This document shows positions 1 to 7,625 of a stretch of 64,000 bases of DNA, piece by piece. Each line of letters starts with the position of its first letter. The first letter of the stretch is position 1. Origin of the DNA: Streptomyces mirabilis (GTDB taxonomy: Bacteria; Actinomycetota; Actinomycetes; Streptomycetales; Streptomycetaceae); NCBI RefSeq assembly GCF_039503195.1, contig NZ_JBCJKP010000001.1, positions 3,596,001 to 3,660,000 on the forward strand, written 5' to 3'. The notes beneath the pieces were generated by a model. It was not told where the DNA came from. It saw only the letters and a program-made list of their open reading frames with translations, and did no database searches. The position numbers were made by a program, and so were the translations under genes.

Positions 1-1091
1 GCGCTCTGGGCCGCGACCGACATGCCGTGCCCGTAGGTCGGGTTGTACGCCGCGAGCGCGTCGCCGAGGACGGCGAAGCCGTCGGGCCAGTGCCGGGCGC
101 GCTCGTAGTAGTACCGGCGGTTGGCGGTGGAGCGGGTGAAGGCCACCCCGGTCAGCGGCTCGGCATGTGCGATGAACTCACCGATGACGGGGTGCCGCAG
201 TTCTTCAAGGGCGAAGCGCTGGAAGTCGGTCTCGTCGGCGCTGGGTTCGCCCCCACGGGTGCCCGACAGGGTGACCAGCCAGCGGCCGTCCTCGACGGGC
301 AGCAGGACGCCCGCCCGGCCGGGCCTCCCGTCCCGCGGGGCGGCCTGGACGTTGATGACCGGGAAACCGTCCCGGGCCTTCTCGGGCGCGCGGTAGAGCC
401 GACTGGCGTACGCGAGACCGGAGTCGACCCGACGCTCCTCGGGGCTCGGGAGGCCGAGCTCGCGCAGCCACTGCGGGGAGCGGGAGGCGCGGCCGGTGGT
501 GTCGACGACCAGGTCGGCCGGGAGGGTGCGCTCGGCGGCGTCGTGACCGCGTACACGGACGCCGGTGACGGCCGTGGCGGTACCGGCGAGGCCGAGCGCC
601 TCGGCGCGCTCGACGAGCTTGATCCGGTCGTCGTCGAGGACCCGCGCGCGAACGGTCGCGTCCAGCAGGTCGCGGCTGCTGAGGATCATGTAGTGGGACT
701 CGTTCCAGCGGCGGAACCAGCCCTGCGACGACAGGGCGACCATGTCGGTCGTCAGCGAGAGCCGGTGCGCCCCGGCCTTCCCGAGCAGGTCGACGGTGCC
801 CGGTACCAGTTCCTCGATCGCCCGGACACCGCCGGACCACAGCAGGTGCACGTGCTGGGCCTGGGGAAGGTTCTTGCGCCGCTCGGGGCCGTCGGGCAGT
901 ACGTCGCGCTCGACGATCGTGACGACGTCCGCGAACTCGACCAGGGCGCGGGCCGCGAGCATGCCGGCGAGGCTGCCGCCGAGGACGACGGCGGACTTCA
1001 GGGGCCGGCTGGGGACACTCGCGAGTTCGACTCTGTCGCTCACGGTCCTGTCGCTCATGGACTTGTCACTCACACGTCTGTGGTCACTCAT
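1..1091 (-). CDS. FAD-dependent monooxygenase/oxidoreductase (C-terminus beyond window)
   Basis: The frame is open from an ATG at 1091 to the left edge with no stop, so the gene is partial and the C-terminus is missing. Near residue 35 it has a Rossmann FAD-binding strand (AVVLGGSLAGMLAARAL). Near residue 335 it has a second FAD-contact motif (GDALAAYNPTYGHGMS), as in aromatic hydroxylase-type flavoproteins. The start codon overlaps the stop of the upstream membrane-protein gene by four bases (ATGA at 1088-1091), so it is the last gene of a four-gene coupled cassette. In-frame ATGs also occur a few codons downstream, so the exact start is not certain. The substrate is unknown; the family assignment rests on the two FAD motifs. 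Confidence 0.8.
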   Translation of the reverse strand, partial: MSDHRRVSDKSMSDRTVSDRVELASVPSRPLKSAVVLGGSLAGMLAARALVEFADVVTIVERDVLPDGPERRKNLPQAQHVHLLWSGGVRAIEELVPGTVDLLGKAGAHRLSLTTDMVALSSQGWFRRWNESHYMILSSRDLLDATVRARVLDDDRIKLVERAEALGLAGTATAVTGVRVRGHDAAERTLPADLVVDTTGRASRSPQWLRELGLPSPEERRVDSGLAYASRLYRAPEKARDGFPVINVQAAPRDGRPGRAGVLLPVEDGRWLVTLSGTRGGEPSADETDFQRFALEELRHPVIGEFIAHAEPLTGVAFTRSTANRRYYYERARHWPDGFAVLGDALAAYNPTYGHGMSVAAQS

Positions 1092-2308
1092 GGGGCTGAC
1101 ACGCTCTCTGCCGCGGCGGCCGCGGCCTCGCGTACCGCCCTGATGTCGTCGGGGTGGCGCAGGGCTCGGGACACGGCCTCGATCTCCTCCAGCAGATTCT
1201 CCGTGTCCGGGTTGTTGAGAGGCGCGGTGGCGTCGTCCTGGCGGGTTCGCTTCCTCGTCTCGATCGCGTCCTGGACGGTGACGGCGTGGGCGAGGGCCCC
1301 CGCCCTGCCGGCCTCGAAACCGAGGCCGACGGCGGCGTCGTACGCCTTTCGCCGGAGGTCCTCGTCGATGAACCTGGCCAGGTTCAGCAGCGCGTCCCGG
1401 ATGAACGTCTCGCGGCGTGTCAGGCGCAGTTCGGGGGTGGCACGGAGTCTGAAGGGGACGCGTCCGCCGCCCGTGACGGTCCCCATCAGGCGGTACAGGG
1501 GGTGCAGGTGCCAGTGGCCGAGCCAGGTGTGGGCACGGCGGTGCAGGTACTGGCCGGCATGCGGAAGGATGAAGCCGACCGCGATGAGGATGGCGGCGAG
1601 GCAGGCGACCGGTGGGGCCAGCCCGGTGCTGAGCCAGTCGAGGTCGTGGCCGGTCCAGCGGGCGAGGACGGCGCAGAGTTTGGCGCCGTCGTAGAGCAGG
1701 TTCATCGCGTAGCCGGCGCCGAGGAACATCAGACCGCCGCGCAGCCAGACGTCGAGTCCATCGGTGCGGATCCAGTTCCAGATCAGCTTGGACGTGATCA
1801 GGCAGGCGACGGTGTGCGCGAGCAGATAGAGCACGATCTCTTCGCGCATGAAAGGGGTGTTGGCGTAGTACGTGTCGAGGTCCCGTATCCGCTCGACGTG
1901 GGCGTCGGCGAGTGCGAACAGCACCCACAACGCGACGATCACGCCGGAATACACGGCGACCACCCAGCGGGTGGCACTACGGGTGGTCTCTGAGCGGTCG
2001 GAGATGCCGTCGCGCCATGCGGTGATCAGGACCAGGCAGGCGCCGCAGAACGCGGTGATGAGGCTGTAGACCAGGGGGGCCGCGATGTTCGGTACCCCGG
2101 TGACGCGATTGGTCCAGGCGATGGTCGCCGGTGCCGCGAAGACGAAGACGCCGCAGGCGAGCACGAGCAGGCCGCCGACGGCACGCAGCAGCGGGTCCTT
2201 CCACAGCTTGACGATGCTGGGCAGTTTGATCGCCAGCGCGGCGGTGAGCACCGCCGTCGGGATCCAGAAGGAGATGTAGAGCCCGGCGAAGAAGCGGGAA
2301 GGATTCAT
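1088..2308 (-). CDS. MAB_1171c-family integral membrane protein (putative transporter)
   Basis: This 406-residue protein is hydrophobic in its N-terminal 240 residues, with about seven predicted membrane segments, for example SFWIPTAVLTAALAIKL and LLVLACGVFVFAAPATI. A charged cytosolic C-terminal region of about 150 residues carries the family-like stretch RLTRRETFIRDALLNLARF. The architecture matches what I know as the MAB_1171c family of putative transporters. It starts seven bases after the stop of the metallopeptidase gene (2315) and its own stop overlaps the monooxygenase start, so translation of the cassette is probably coupled. No substrate can be inferred. Confidence 0.75.
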   Translation of the reverse strand: MNPSRFFAGLYISFWIPTAVLTAALAIKLPSIVKLWKDPLLRAVGGLLVLACGVFVFAAPATIAWTNRVTGVPNIAAPLVYSLITAFCGACLVLITAWRDGISDRSETTRSATRWVVAVYSGVIVALWVLFALADAHVERIRDLDTYYANTPFMREEIVLYLLAHTVACLITSKLIWNWIRTDGLDVWLRGGLMFLGAGYAMNLLYDGAKLCAVLARWTGHDLDWLSTGLAPPVACLAAILIAVGFILPHAGQYLHRRAHTWLGHWHLHPLYRLMGTVTGGGRVPFRLRATPELRLTRRETFIRDALLNLARFIDEDLRRKAYDAAVGLGFEAGRAGALAHAVTVQDAIETRKRTRQDDATAPLNNPDTENLLEEIEAVSRALRHPDDIRAVREAAAAAAESVSAP

Positions 2309-2314
2309 CGCCGG

Positions 2315-2941
2315 TCAGTCCTGGGGTCCGCGGTAGCCGAGGGAGGCCTGGATGGCCTGTCCCACCGGGTCGACGGGGCCCTTCGTACGCGGGCCGGTCA
2401 CCCAGGAGCGAAAGACGCTGGCGAGGTGCAGGCCGAAGTCCTCCGCCTCGGCCTCGTCGGCCTCGTGCGAGCCGTTGCGGGCGGCGACGGTGAGCGCGAT
2501 CTCCTGCCAGCCGGGGTCGTCCGACAGCGCGCCGGCGGCGGCCGCCGCACCCGCGTAGTGGTGGTGGGAGTGGGAGTGTCCCGCCATCATGTGCCACAAC
2601 TCGTGGCCGAGTATGACGAGTTGCTGCACGGTCTCGGCGCGTTCCTCGACGATGACGAGGTCGAAGTCGTGGAACTCCATCCACAGCCCGGTGACTTCGA
2701 TCTCGTCCGGGAAGCGCTCGAAGCGGAGCTGGATGGGGCGGTCGTCGCGGCGCCGGCTCATCTCCTGGCAGAGGGCCTCGGCCAACTCCCGTACGTCCAC
2801 GGGCGCGTCGAGTCGTTTCTTCAGCGCGCGGGTGAGCTCGACGGCGAGGCCGCGCATCTCGGAGTCGGCCCGGCGGGAGAGGAGTGCGGTGGCGCGCTTC
2901 CACGCGCGACGGCCCGGCCGCATCTTGAGGAAGGGCTTCAC
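2315..2941 (-). CDS. ImmA/IrrE-like zinc metallopeptidase (often annotated as toxin component)
   Basis: The 208-residue protein has an HExxH zinc site in GHELWHMMAGH, followed by a histidine-rich patch (HSHSHHH) and a downstream acidic stretch (EADEAEAEDFG) that may supply the third metal ligand. This is the layout of ImmA/IrrE-type peptidases, which usually cleave or destabilise a partner XRE-type repressor. Its start overlaps the stop of the XRE gene by four bases (2938-2941), which supports a functional pair. NCBI-style annotation often labels such proteins toxin-antitoxin toxins; a protease that relieves repression is at least as likely. The histidine patch right after the active site is unusual. 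Confidence 0.75.
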   Translation of the reverse strand: MKPFLKMRPGRRAWKRATALLSRRADSEMRGLAVELTRALKKRLDAPVDVRELAEALCQEMSRRRDDRPIQLRFERFPDEIEVTGLWMEFHDFDLVIVEERAETVQQLVILGHELWHMMAGHSHSHHHYAGAAAAAGALSDDPGWQEIALTVAARNGSHEADEAEAEDFGLHLASVFRSWVTGPRTKGPVDPVGQAIQASLGYRGPQD

Positions 2942-3552
2942 CGTTCCGCCTCCTCGCTCTCGGTGCTCAGCAGACCCTCGAGCATGAGCGCGAGCGCCTC
3001 CTGCCTGCGGGGCGTCAGCCGCCGGCCCCGCAGGGCGAGCGTGACGACTCCGTGCTTGAGCGTGAACCTGAGCAGCGGCCCGTCCTCGGCTCCGCCGTCC
3101 AGCTCACCGGCGACGCGCTGCAGTGCGCCGTTCAGGACGACGGGGGCCGGATCGGTGAAGAACTTCGTGCCCTCGTCGATCCGGAAGAACTCCGCGAGGC
3201 GGGTGAGGTCGGGCACGTTCGGCATCTTGTCGCCGTTGAGCAGACTGCGGGCCCACCTGTCACTGATCCCGAGCCGCCCGGCGACGTCCCGGCACACATC
3301 GGCGGGCCGCTTCCCGCTCTCGTCGAGATACGCCTCGTACAGCGCGCGGACGCGTCCGCGGATACGGTCGTCGACCTTGTCGTCGAGCACCTCCGCGCCC
3401 TCGAGGAGCGCCCGGACCTCCCCCTCGGCCAGGGCCGTTCTTCTCGACAACTCCCCCACGTCGAGGACCTCCCCGCGATCGAGGCCCTTCTCGGCGAGGT
3501 GCGCGTCGAGACGCGCGAGTGTCTCGCGAAGAGGAGTCGGCGACGCACTCAC
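2938..3552 (-). CDS. XRE-family transcriptional regulator
   Basis: This 204-residue protein has a helix-turn-helix of the Cro/cI type at about residues 75-125 (DVAGRLGISDRWARSLLNG, then NVPDLTRLAEFF). A C-terminal domain follows, with the stretch ALRGRRLTPRRQEALALML. The start is GTG at 3552; no in-frame upstream start was found. It is the first gene of a coupled series XRE, metallopeptidase, MAB_1171c membrane protein, FAD monooxygenase, all on the minus strand with overlaps or gaps below 8 bp. It most likely controls this cassette. The ligand or stress sensed cannot be read from the sequence. Confidence 0.85.
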   Translation of the reverse strand: MSASPTPLRETLARLDAHLAEKGLDRGEVLDVGELSRRTALAEGEVRALLEGAEVLDDKVDDRIRGRVRALYEAYLDESGKRPADVCRDVAGRLGISDRWARSLLNGDKMPNVPDLTRLAEFFRIDEGTKFFTDPAPVVLNGALQRVAGELDGGAEDGPLLRFTLKHGVVTLALRGRRLTPRRQEALALMLEGLLSTESEEAER

Positions 3553-3844
3553 CCATGCACTCCCGGCAGTTGACCCGTCAAATTCTCACGCTGTGGGCCG
3601 AGACTACGGTCCTCGACGGGGCCCGCGCCATGCTTTCCGAACGATGGTTCCCCGTTCAAGAACGATCGCTCCCACGGAGCGGGACAGCCGGAATCGCCCC
3701 GACTAACGGGGCATGAAGCGACCCAATTCCCCAGGGTCTCGTCACCCATGTCGTAGTCCTGGCTCATGCCGCCCCCTCGTTCCATGGCGACGGACCAGCG
3801 TAACCAGCCCCGGCCGACCCGTCGCGGCGACAAGGATCTCCTCC
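3553..3844. promoter_or_regulatory. divergent control region between XRE cassette and methyltransferase
   Basis: This spacer separates the divergent XRE cassette and methyltransferase genes. It holds a direct repeat GAACGAT(G/C)G at 3639-3647 and 3660-3668, two helical turns apart, with a short dyad GTTCAAGAAC at 3654-3663. These are candidate XRE operator elements. A 72-codon frame crosses this region but has unconvincing codon use and was rejected. Confidence 0.4.
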
Positions 3845-4486
3845 ATGTCGCTCTCAGGAACGGACGCCCACGCCGCCGCAGACCCCGCCACCCTCCCCCG
3901 TCTCGTCCGACGGGCCCTCGCCGCCGCGCGTCGTCACGGCTTCGCGCACGCGTGCCGTCCGGAGCAGGGCCGTCTGCTGCACGCCTTGGCGGGCGGTACG
4001 GGGGAGCGGATCGGTGAGACGGGTACGGGGTGCGGGGTGGGGCTCGCGTGGCTGGCGTCCGGGGCGCGGGAGGGCGTACGGCTGGTCAGTGTGGAGCGTG
4101 ACGCCGAGCGGGCCCGGGTCGCGGCCCAGGTCTTCGCCGACCGGCCCGAGGTCGAGGTGATCCACGGCGACTGGCGGCGGATCGAGGAGCACGGCCCCTA
4201 CGACCTGCTGGTCCTGGACGGCGGTGGCACCGGCAAGACGCCGGGCGACGACCCGGCCGACCCGGCCCGGCTGCCGGCTCCGGGCGGCACGGTGGTGGTC
4301 GACGACTTCACCCCGGCCACCGGACGGCCGCCCCTGCACGAAGGCGCCCCCGACCGCGCCCGGCTGCACTGGCTGCAGCATGTGGCCCTGCACACGGTCG
4401 AGCTCCGCCTCGCCGAGGACCTCGCCACGCTGGTGGGCACGCGGCGACGGCTCGCCCCGACGGGGCCGAGCTGGTCATCGGAGTGA
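3845..4486 (+). CDS. class I SAM-dependent O-methyltransferase-like protein
   Basis: The protein has 213 residues from the ATG at 3845, preceded by AAGGA about eight bases upstream. The longer upstream frame lacks convincing coding character. It has a SAM-binding motif I (GERIGETGTGCGVGLAWL), an acidic post-I residue (VSVERDAERARVA) and a motif near residue 117 (YDLLVLDGGGTG) followed by GGTVVVDDFTP. This layout is that of the O-methyltransferase family 3 (catechol-type) fold. Substrate unknown. The gene sits 98 bp upstream of matB in the same direction and may be cotranscribed, but no functional link is evident. Confidence 0.75.
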   Translation: MSLSGTDAHAAADPATLPRLVRRALAAARRHGFAHACRPEQGRLLHALAGGTGERIGETGTGCGVGLAWLASGAREGVRLVSVERDAERARVAAQVFADRPEVEVIHGDWRRIEEHGPYDLLVLDGGGTGKTPGDDPADPARLPAPGGTVVVDDFTPATGRPPLHEGAPDRARLHWLQHVALHTVELRLAEDLATLVGTRRRLAPTGPSWSSE

Positions 4487-4584
4487 GCGCGGCGGCGGGT
4501 TCGCCCCGTGCTGGTGTAGGAACGGTGGTGACTGTCATCGGCAGCACGTCCGCCAGCAGGTCCCTACGGCAAGGAGTACCCCGC

Positions 4585-6120
4585 GTGTCCTCCCTCTTTC
4601 CCGCCCTGGTCAGCGGTTCGACCGCACGGCGGCCCGCCCTGCGTTTCGGCGAGCGGTCACTGACGTACGCGGAGCTCGCCGCCTCGGCGGGCGAGCTGGC
4701 CGCGCGGCTCGACGGCCGGGAGAGGGTCGCCGTGTGGGCGACGCCGTCCCTGGAGACCGCCGTCGGGGTCGTCGCCGCGCTGCTCGCCGGGGTGCCCGCC
4801 GTGCCGCTCAACCCCAAGTCGGGGGAGGGCGAACTGGGGCACATTCTGGGCGACAGCGCGCCGTCCCTGGTACTGGTCGAGCCCGGCGTCGAACTTCCGT
4901 CACCCGTGAGCGACTTGGAGCGCGTCGACGTCCAGGTGGGAGTCGCCGGTCAGGACACCCGCCCAAGCCCCGGCGCCCCCGCACGCCCCGACACCGAACC
5001 GGACGACCCCGCCGCCCCCGCCCTCATCGTGTACACCTCCGGCACCACCGGTCCGCCCAAGGGTGCCGTCATTCCGCGGCGCGCCATCGCCTCGACCCTG
5101 GACGCGCTGGCCGACGCCTGGCAGTGGACCGGCGACGACGTGCTCGTGCACGGGCTGCCGCTCTTCCATGTGCACGGGCTGATCCTGGGCATCCTCGGCC
5201 CGCTGCGGCGCGGCGCGGCGGTGCGGCATCTGGGCAGGTTCAGCGCACAGGGCGTGGCGCGCGAGCTGGGCGCGGGCGCGACGATGCTGTTCGGGGTGCC
5301 GACGATGTACCACCGGCTCGCCGAGGCGCTGGTCGAGGACACCGACCTGGCCAAGGCGCTCGGCGGGGCGCGGCTGCTCGTGTCCGGTTCCGCCGCGCTG
5401 CCGGTGCACGACCACGAGCGGATCACGGCCGCGACCGGACGCCGGGTCGTCGAGCGGTACGGCATGACCGAGACCCTCATGAACACCAGCGTGCGCGTGG
5501 ACGGGGAACCCCGGCCCGGCACCGTCGGAGTGCCGCTGCCCGGCGTCGACGTACGGCTCGTCGAGGAGGACGGGACGACGATCGCGTCGTACGACGCCGA
5601 CGGCACTCCCACCGGTACGCCCGACGGCGAGACCGTCGGCGAGATCCAGGTCCGGGGGCCGAACCTCTTCACCGAGTACCTGAACCGGCCCGACGCCACC
5701 GCCGCCGCGTTCACCGACGACGGCTGGTTCCGCACCGGCGACATGGCGGTCGTCGACCCCGACGGCTCGGTACGCATCGTCGGCCGCAAGGCCACCGACC
5801 TGATCAAGAGCGGCGGCTACAAGATCGGCGCCGGGGAGATCGAGAACGCGCTGCTCGAGCATCCGTCGGTGCGCGAGGCCGCCGTCACCGGTGAGCCCGA
5901 CGAGGACCTGGGCGAGCGGATCGTGGCCTGGATCGTCCCCGCCGACCCCGAGGACCCGCCGACCGCCGAGGCGTTGGCCGACCACGTGGCCCGCCGCCTC
6001 GCCCCGCACAAACGCCCGCGGACCGTGCGCTTCCTCACCTCGCTCCCGCGCAACGACATGGGCAAGATTCTCAAGCGAGCCCTCCCCGACGCCGTCGCAA
6101 AGGCCCCTGAGCATGACTGA
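4585..6120 (+). CDS. matB: malonyl-CoA synthetase (MatB-type acyl-CoA ligase)
   Basis: This AMP-forming ligase converts malonate (and often methylmalonate) plus CoA and ATP into malonyl-CoA in the cytosol. The sequence closely resembles what I recall of S. coelicolor MatB. It has the AMP-binding loop YTSGTTGPPKG near residue 150, the adenine motif RYGMTET near 292, the hinge region with KSGGYKIGAGEIEN near 410 and the C-terminal catalytic lysine in NDMGKILKRA. The GTG start at 4585 follows AAGGAG at the right distance; the frame extends further upstream but without a ribosome site. The next gene overlaps by eight bases, so the two are coupled. It likely recycles or scavenges malonate into extender units. 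Confidence 0.9.
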   Translation: MSSLFPALVSGSTARRPALRFGERSLTYAELAASAGELAARLDGRERVAVWATPSLETAVGVVAALLAGVPAVPLNPKSGEGELGHILGDSAPSLVLVEPGVELPSPVSDLERVDVQVGVAGQDTRPSPGAPARPDTEPDDPAAPALIVYTSGTTGPPKGAVIPRRAIASTLDALADAWQWTGDDVLVHGLPLFHVHGLILGILGPLRRGAAVRHLGRFSAQGVARELGAGATMLFGVPTMYHRLAEALVEDTDLAKALGGARLLVSGSAALPVHDHERITAATGRRVVERYGMTETLMNTSVRVDGEPRPGTVGVPLPGVDVRLVEEDGTTIASYDADGTPTGTPDGETVGEIQVRGPNLFTEYLNRPDATAAAFTDDGWFRTGDMAVVDPDGSVRIVGRKATDLIKSGGYKIGAGEIENALLEHPSVREAAVTGEPDEDLGERIVAWIVPADPEDPPTAEALADHVARRLAPHKRPRTVRFLTSLPRNDMGKILKRALPDAVAKAPEHD

Positions 6121-7501
6121 GCGTTTCTCCGCCCGCGAGGCCATCGCCCTGGCCGGCGATGACTTCCGTGAACTACCCGTCCCCATGAGGGAGTTCAAGC
6201 CGGACGGCCCCTTGTCCTGGCAGGGGTACGACGACGCGCGCCGCCGCGCCCTCACCCGTACCGGCGAGGACGAGTCCGTCGTCTGCGGCACCGCGGTCAT
6301 CGGCTCCACCCGCGCCGTACTGATCGCCTTCGAGTTCGGCTTCCTCGGCGGCTCGCTCGGCGAACGCACCGGAGACCGCGTCGAGGCGGCCTACACCCAC
6401 GCCCGCGCGCACCGCCTGCCCGTCGTCTCACTCGTCGCGACGGGCGGCAGCCGGATGCAGGAGGGCATGCTCGCGCTCACCCAGCTCCAGCGCGTGGCAC
6501 GGCAGTCGGCGCTCGCCCGGGAGGCGGGGTTGCCGCAGATCGCCGTGCTGCGGGATCCGACGACGGGCGGCGGCTGGGCGACGCTGGGTGCGGGCGCCGA
6601 CGTGACCCTGGCGTTGCCCGGCGCGCAGGTCGGTTTCGCAGGCTCCCGGGTCCGCCCGTCCGATGCGGACCCGGCGGCGTACACGGCCGAGGCCCAGGTG
6701 GCGGCGGGCGCGGTGGACGCCGTCGTACGGGAGGAGGAGCTGCGGGAGACGCTGGCGCTGTGGCTGACCCTGCTGACCGCTCCCGCGGCCGAAGGCGAGG
6801 GCGGGGTTGAGTCCGAGGCCGAGTCCGGAGGCGACGTCGAGCCCGTCCCTCCCCCGGCCGCCCTCGGCGCCGCCGGCCTCCCCGCCACCGGCTGGGACGC
6901 CGTCCGGCACGCCCGCTCCCCCGAACGCCCCCGGGCCGCCGCCTACCTGGACGCCTACTTCTCGCGCCGCGCCGCGATCAGCGGCGACCGTTGCGGCGGC
7001 AGCGACGACGGCATGCTGTGCGGGTTCGGTTCCGGACCCGCGGGGCGGACCGTGGCGTACGCCGCCCAGTGCGGGACCGCGACCCGCCCCGCCGGATACC
7101 GCACCGCCGCCCGGCTGATCCGGCTCGCCGGCCGGCTCGGCTTCCCCGTACTGACGCTGGTGGACACCCCGGGCGCCGCCAACGACGCGCAGGCCGAGCG
7201 GCAGGGCGCGGGCTCGGCGATCGCGGACCTGTTCGCCGCGGTGGCCACCGCCCGCACGCCCGTCACCACCCTGGTGATCGGCGAGGGCGGCTCGGGCGGC
7301 GCGCTCGCGCTGGCGGCGCCCGGCAACACCTGGGCCACGCCGGACAGTTACTTCTCCGTCATCGCGCCGGAGCTCGCGGCCGCGATCCTCAAGCGGACGG
7401 CGAGCGAGGTGCGCGACACGGCGGACCAACTCCGCATCCGGCCGCAGGACTTGGTGGGGCTGGGTGTGATCCGGGGCATCGTGGAGCACGCGGGGCGCTG
7501 A
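6113..7501 (+). CDS. carboxyltransferase-domain protein (fused beta/alpha, AccD/AccA or MdcD/MdcE like)
   Basis: The 462-residue protein has two crotonase-type halves. The N-half carries the beta-like motif TGGSRMQEGM near residue 110. The C-half carries the alpha-like motifs VDTPGAANDAQAERQG near 350 and GEGGSGGALALAAP near 390. A low-complexity acidic linker (EGEGGVESEAESGG) joins them. It is shorter than PccB-type subunits and has no N-terminal zinc finger as AccD has. The ATG at 6113 lies within the last codons of matB, so the pair is translated together. It could act on malonyl-CoA as a carboxyltransferase or decarboxylase; no biotin carrier or biotin carboxylase is nearby, which leaves the reaction open. 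Confidence 0.75.
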   Translation: MTERFSAREAIALAGDDFRELPVPMREFKPDGPLSWQGYDDARRRALTRTGEDESVVCGTAVIGSTRAVLIAFEFGFLGGSLGERTGDRVEAAYTHARAHRLPVVSLVATGGSRMQEGMLALTQLQRVARQSALAREAGLPQIAVLRDPTTGGGWATLGAGADVTLALPGAQVGFAGSRVRPSDADPAAYTAEAQVAAGAVDAVVREEELRETLALWLTLLTAPAAEGEGGVESEAESGGDVEPVPPPAALGAAGLPATGWDAVRHARSPERPRAAAYLDAYFSRRAAISGDRCGGSDDGMLCGFGSGPAGRTVAYAAQCGTATRPAGYRTAARLIRLAGRLGFPVLTLVDTPGAANDAQAERQGAGSAIADLFAAVATARTPVTTLVIGEGGSGGALALAAPGNTWATPDSYFSVIAPELAAAILKRTASEVRDTADQLRIRPQDLVGLGVIRGIVEHAGR

Positions 7502-7525
7502 GCCTGCCACCCGGGCAGTGACGCT

Positions 7526-7570
7526 GCGGCGGCGCCGGCTCCCCCCTCCCAAGGGGTACCGGCGCCGCCC
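7526..7570. terminator. bidirectional hairpin terminator
   Basis: An 11-bp perfect inverted repeat, GGCGGCGCCGG at 7528-7538 and CCGGCGCCGCC at 7559-7569, lies between two convergent genes. An inner run of C opposite GGGG can extend the stem. There is no clear T-tract, as is common in high-GC actinomycetes. Confidence 0.7.
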
Positions 7571-7625
7571 GTTCAGAGGGGACGGGGACGGGCCACCGCG
7601 CCTCCGCCAGAGGGAACGGGGCGGG

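Noticed and set aside
27..1694. Long plus-strand frame of 555 codons
   Set aside because: It is the antisense shadow of the FAD monooxygenase and MAB_1171c genes; residue composition is dominated by Gly, Arg and Ala, with no domain.
3549..3767. 72-codon frame upstream of the XRE gene, with ribosome site GAGGGGG and a stop that overlaps the XRE start (GTGA)
   Set aside because: By hand count about 23 of 71 third positions are A or T, far above real genes here, and the sequence has no recognisable domain. It overlaps the likely operator region.
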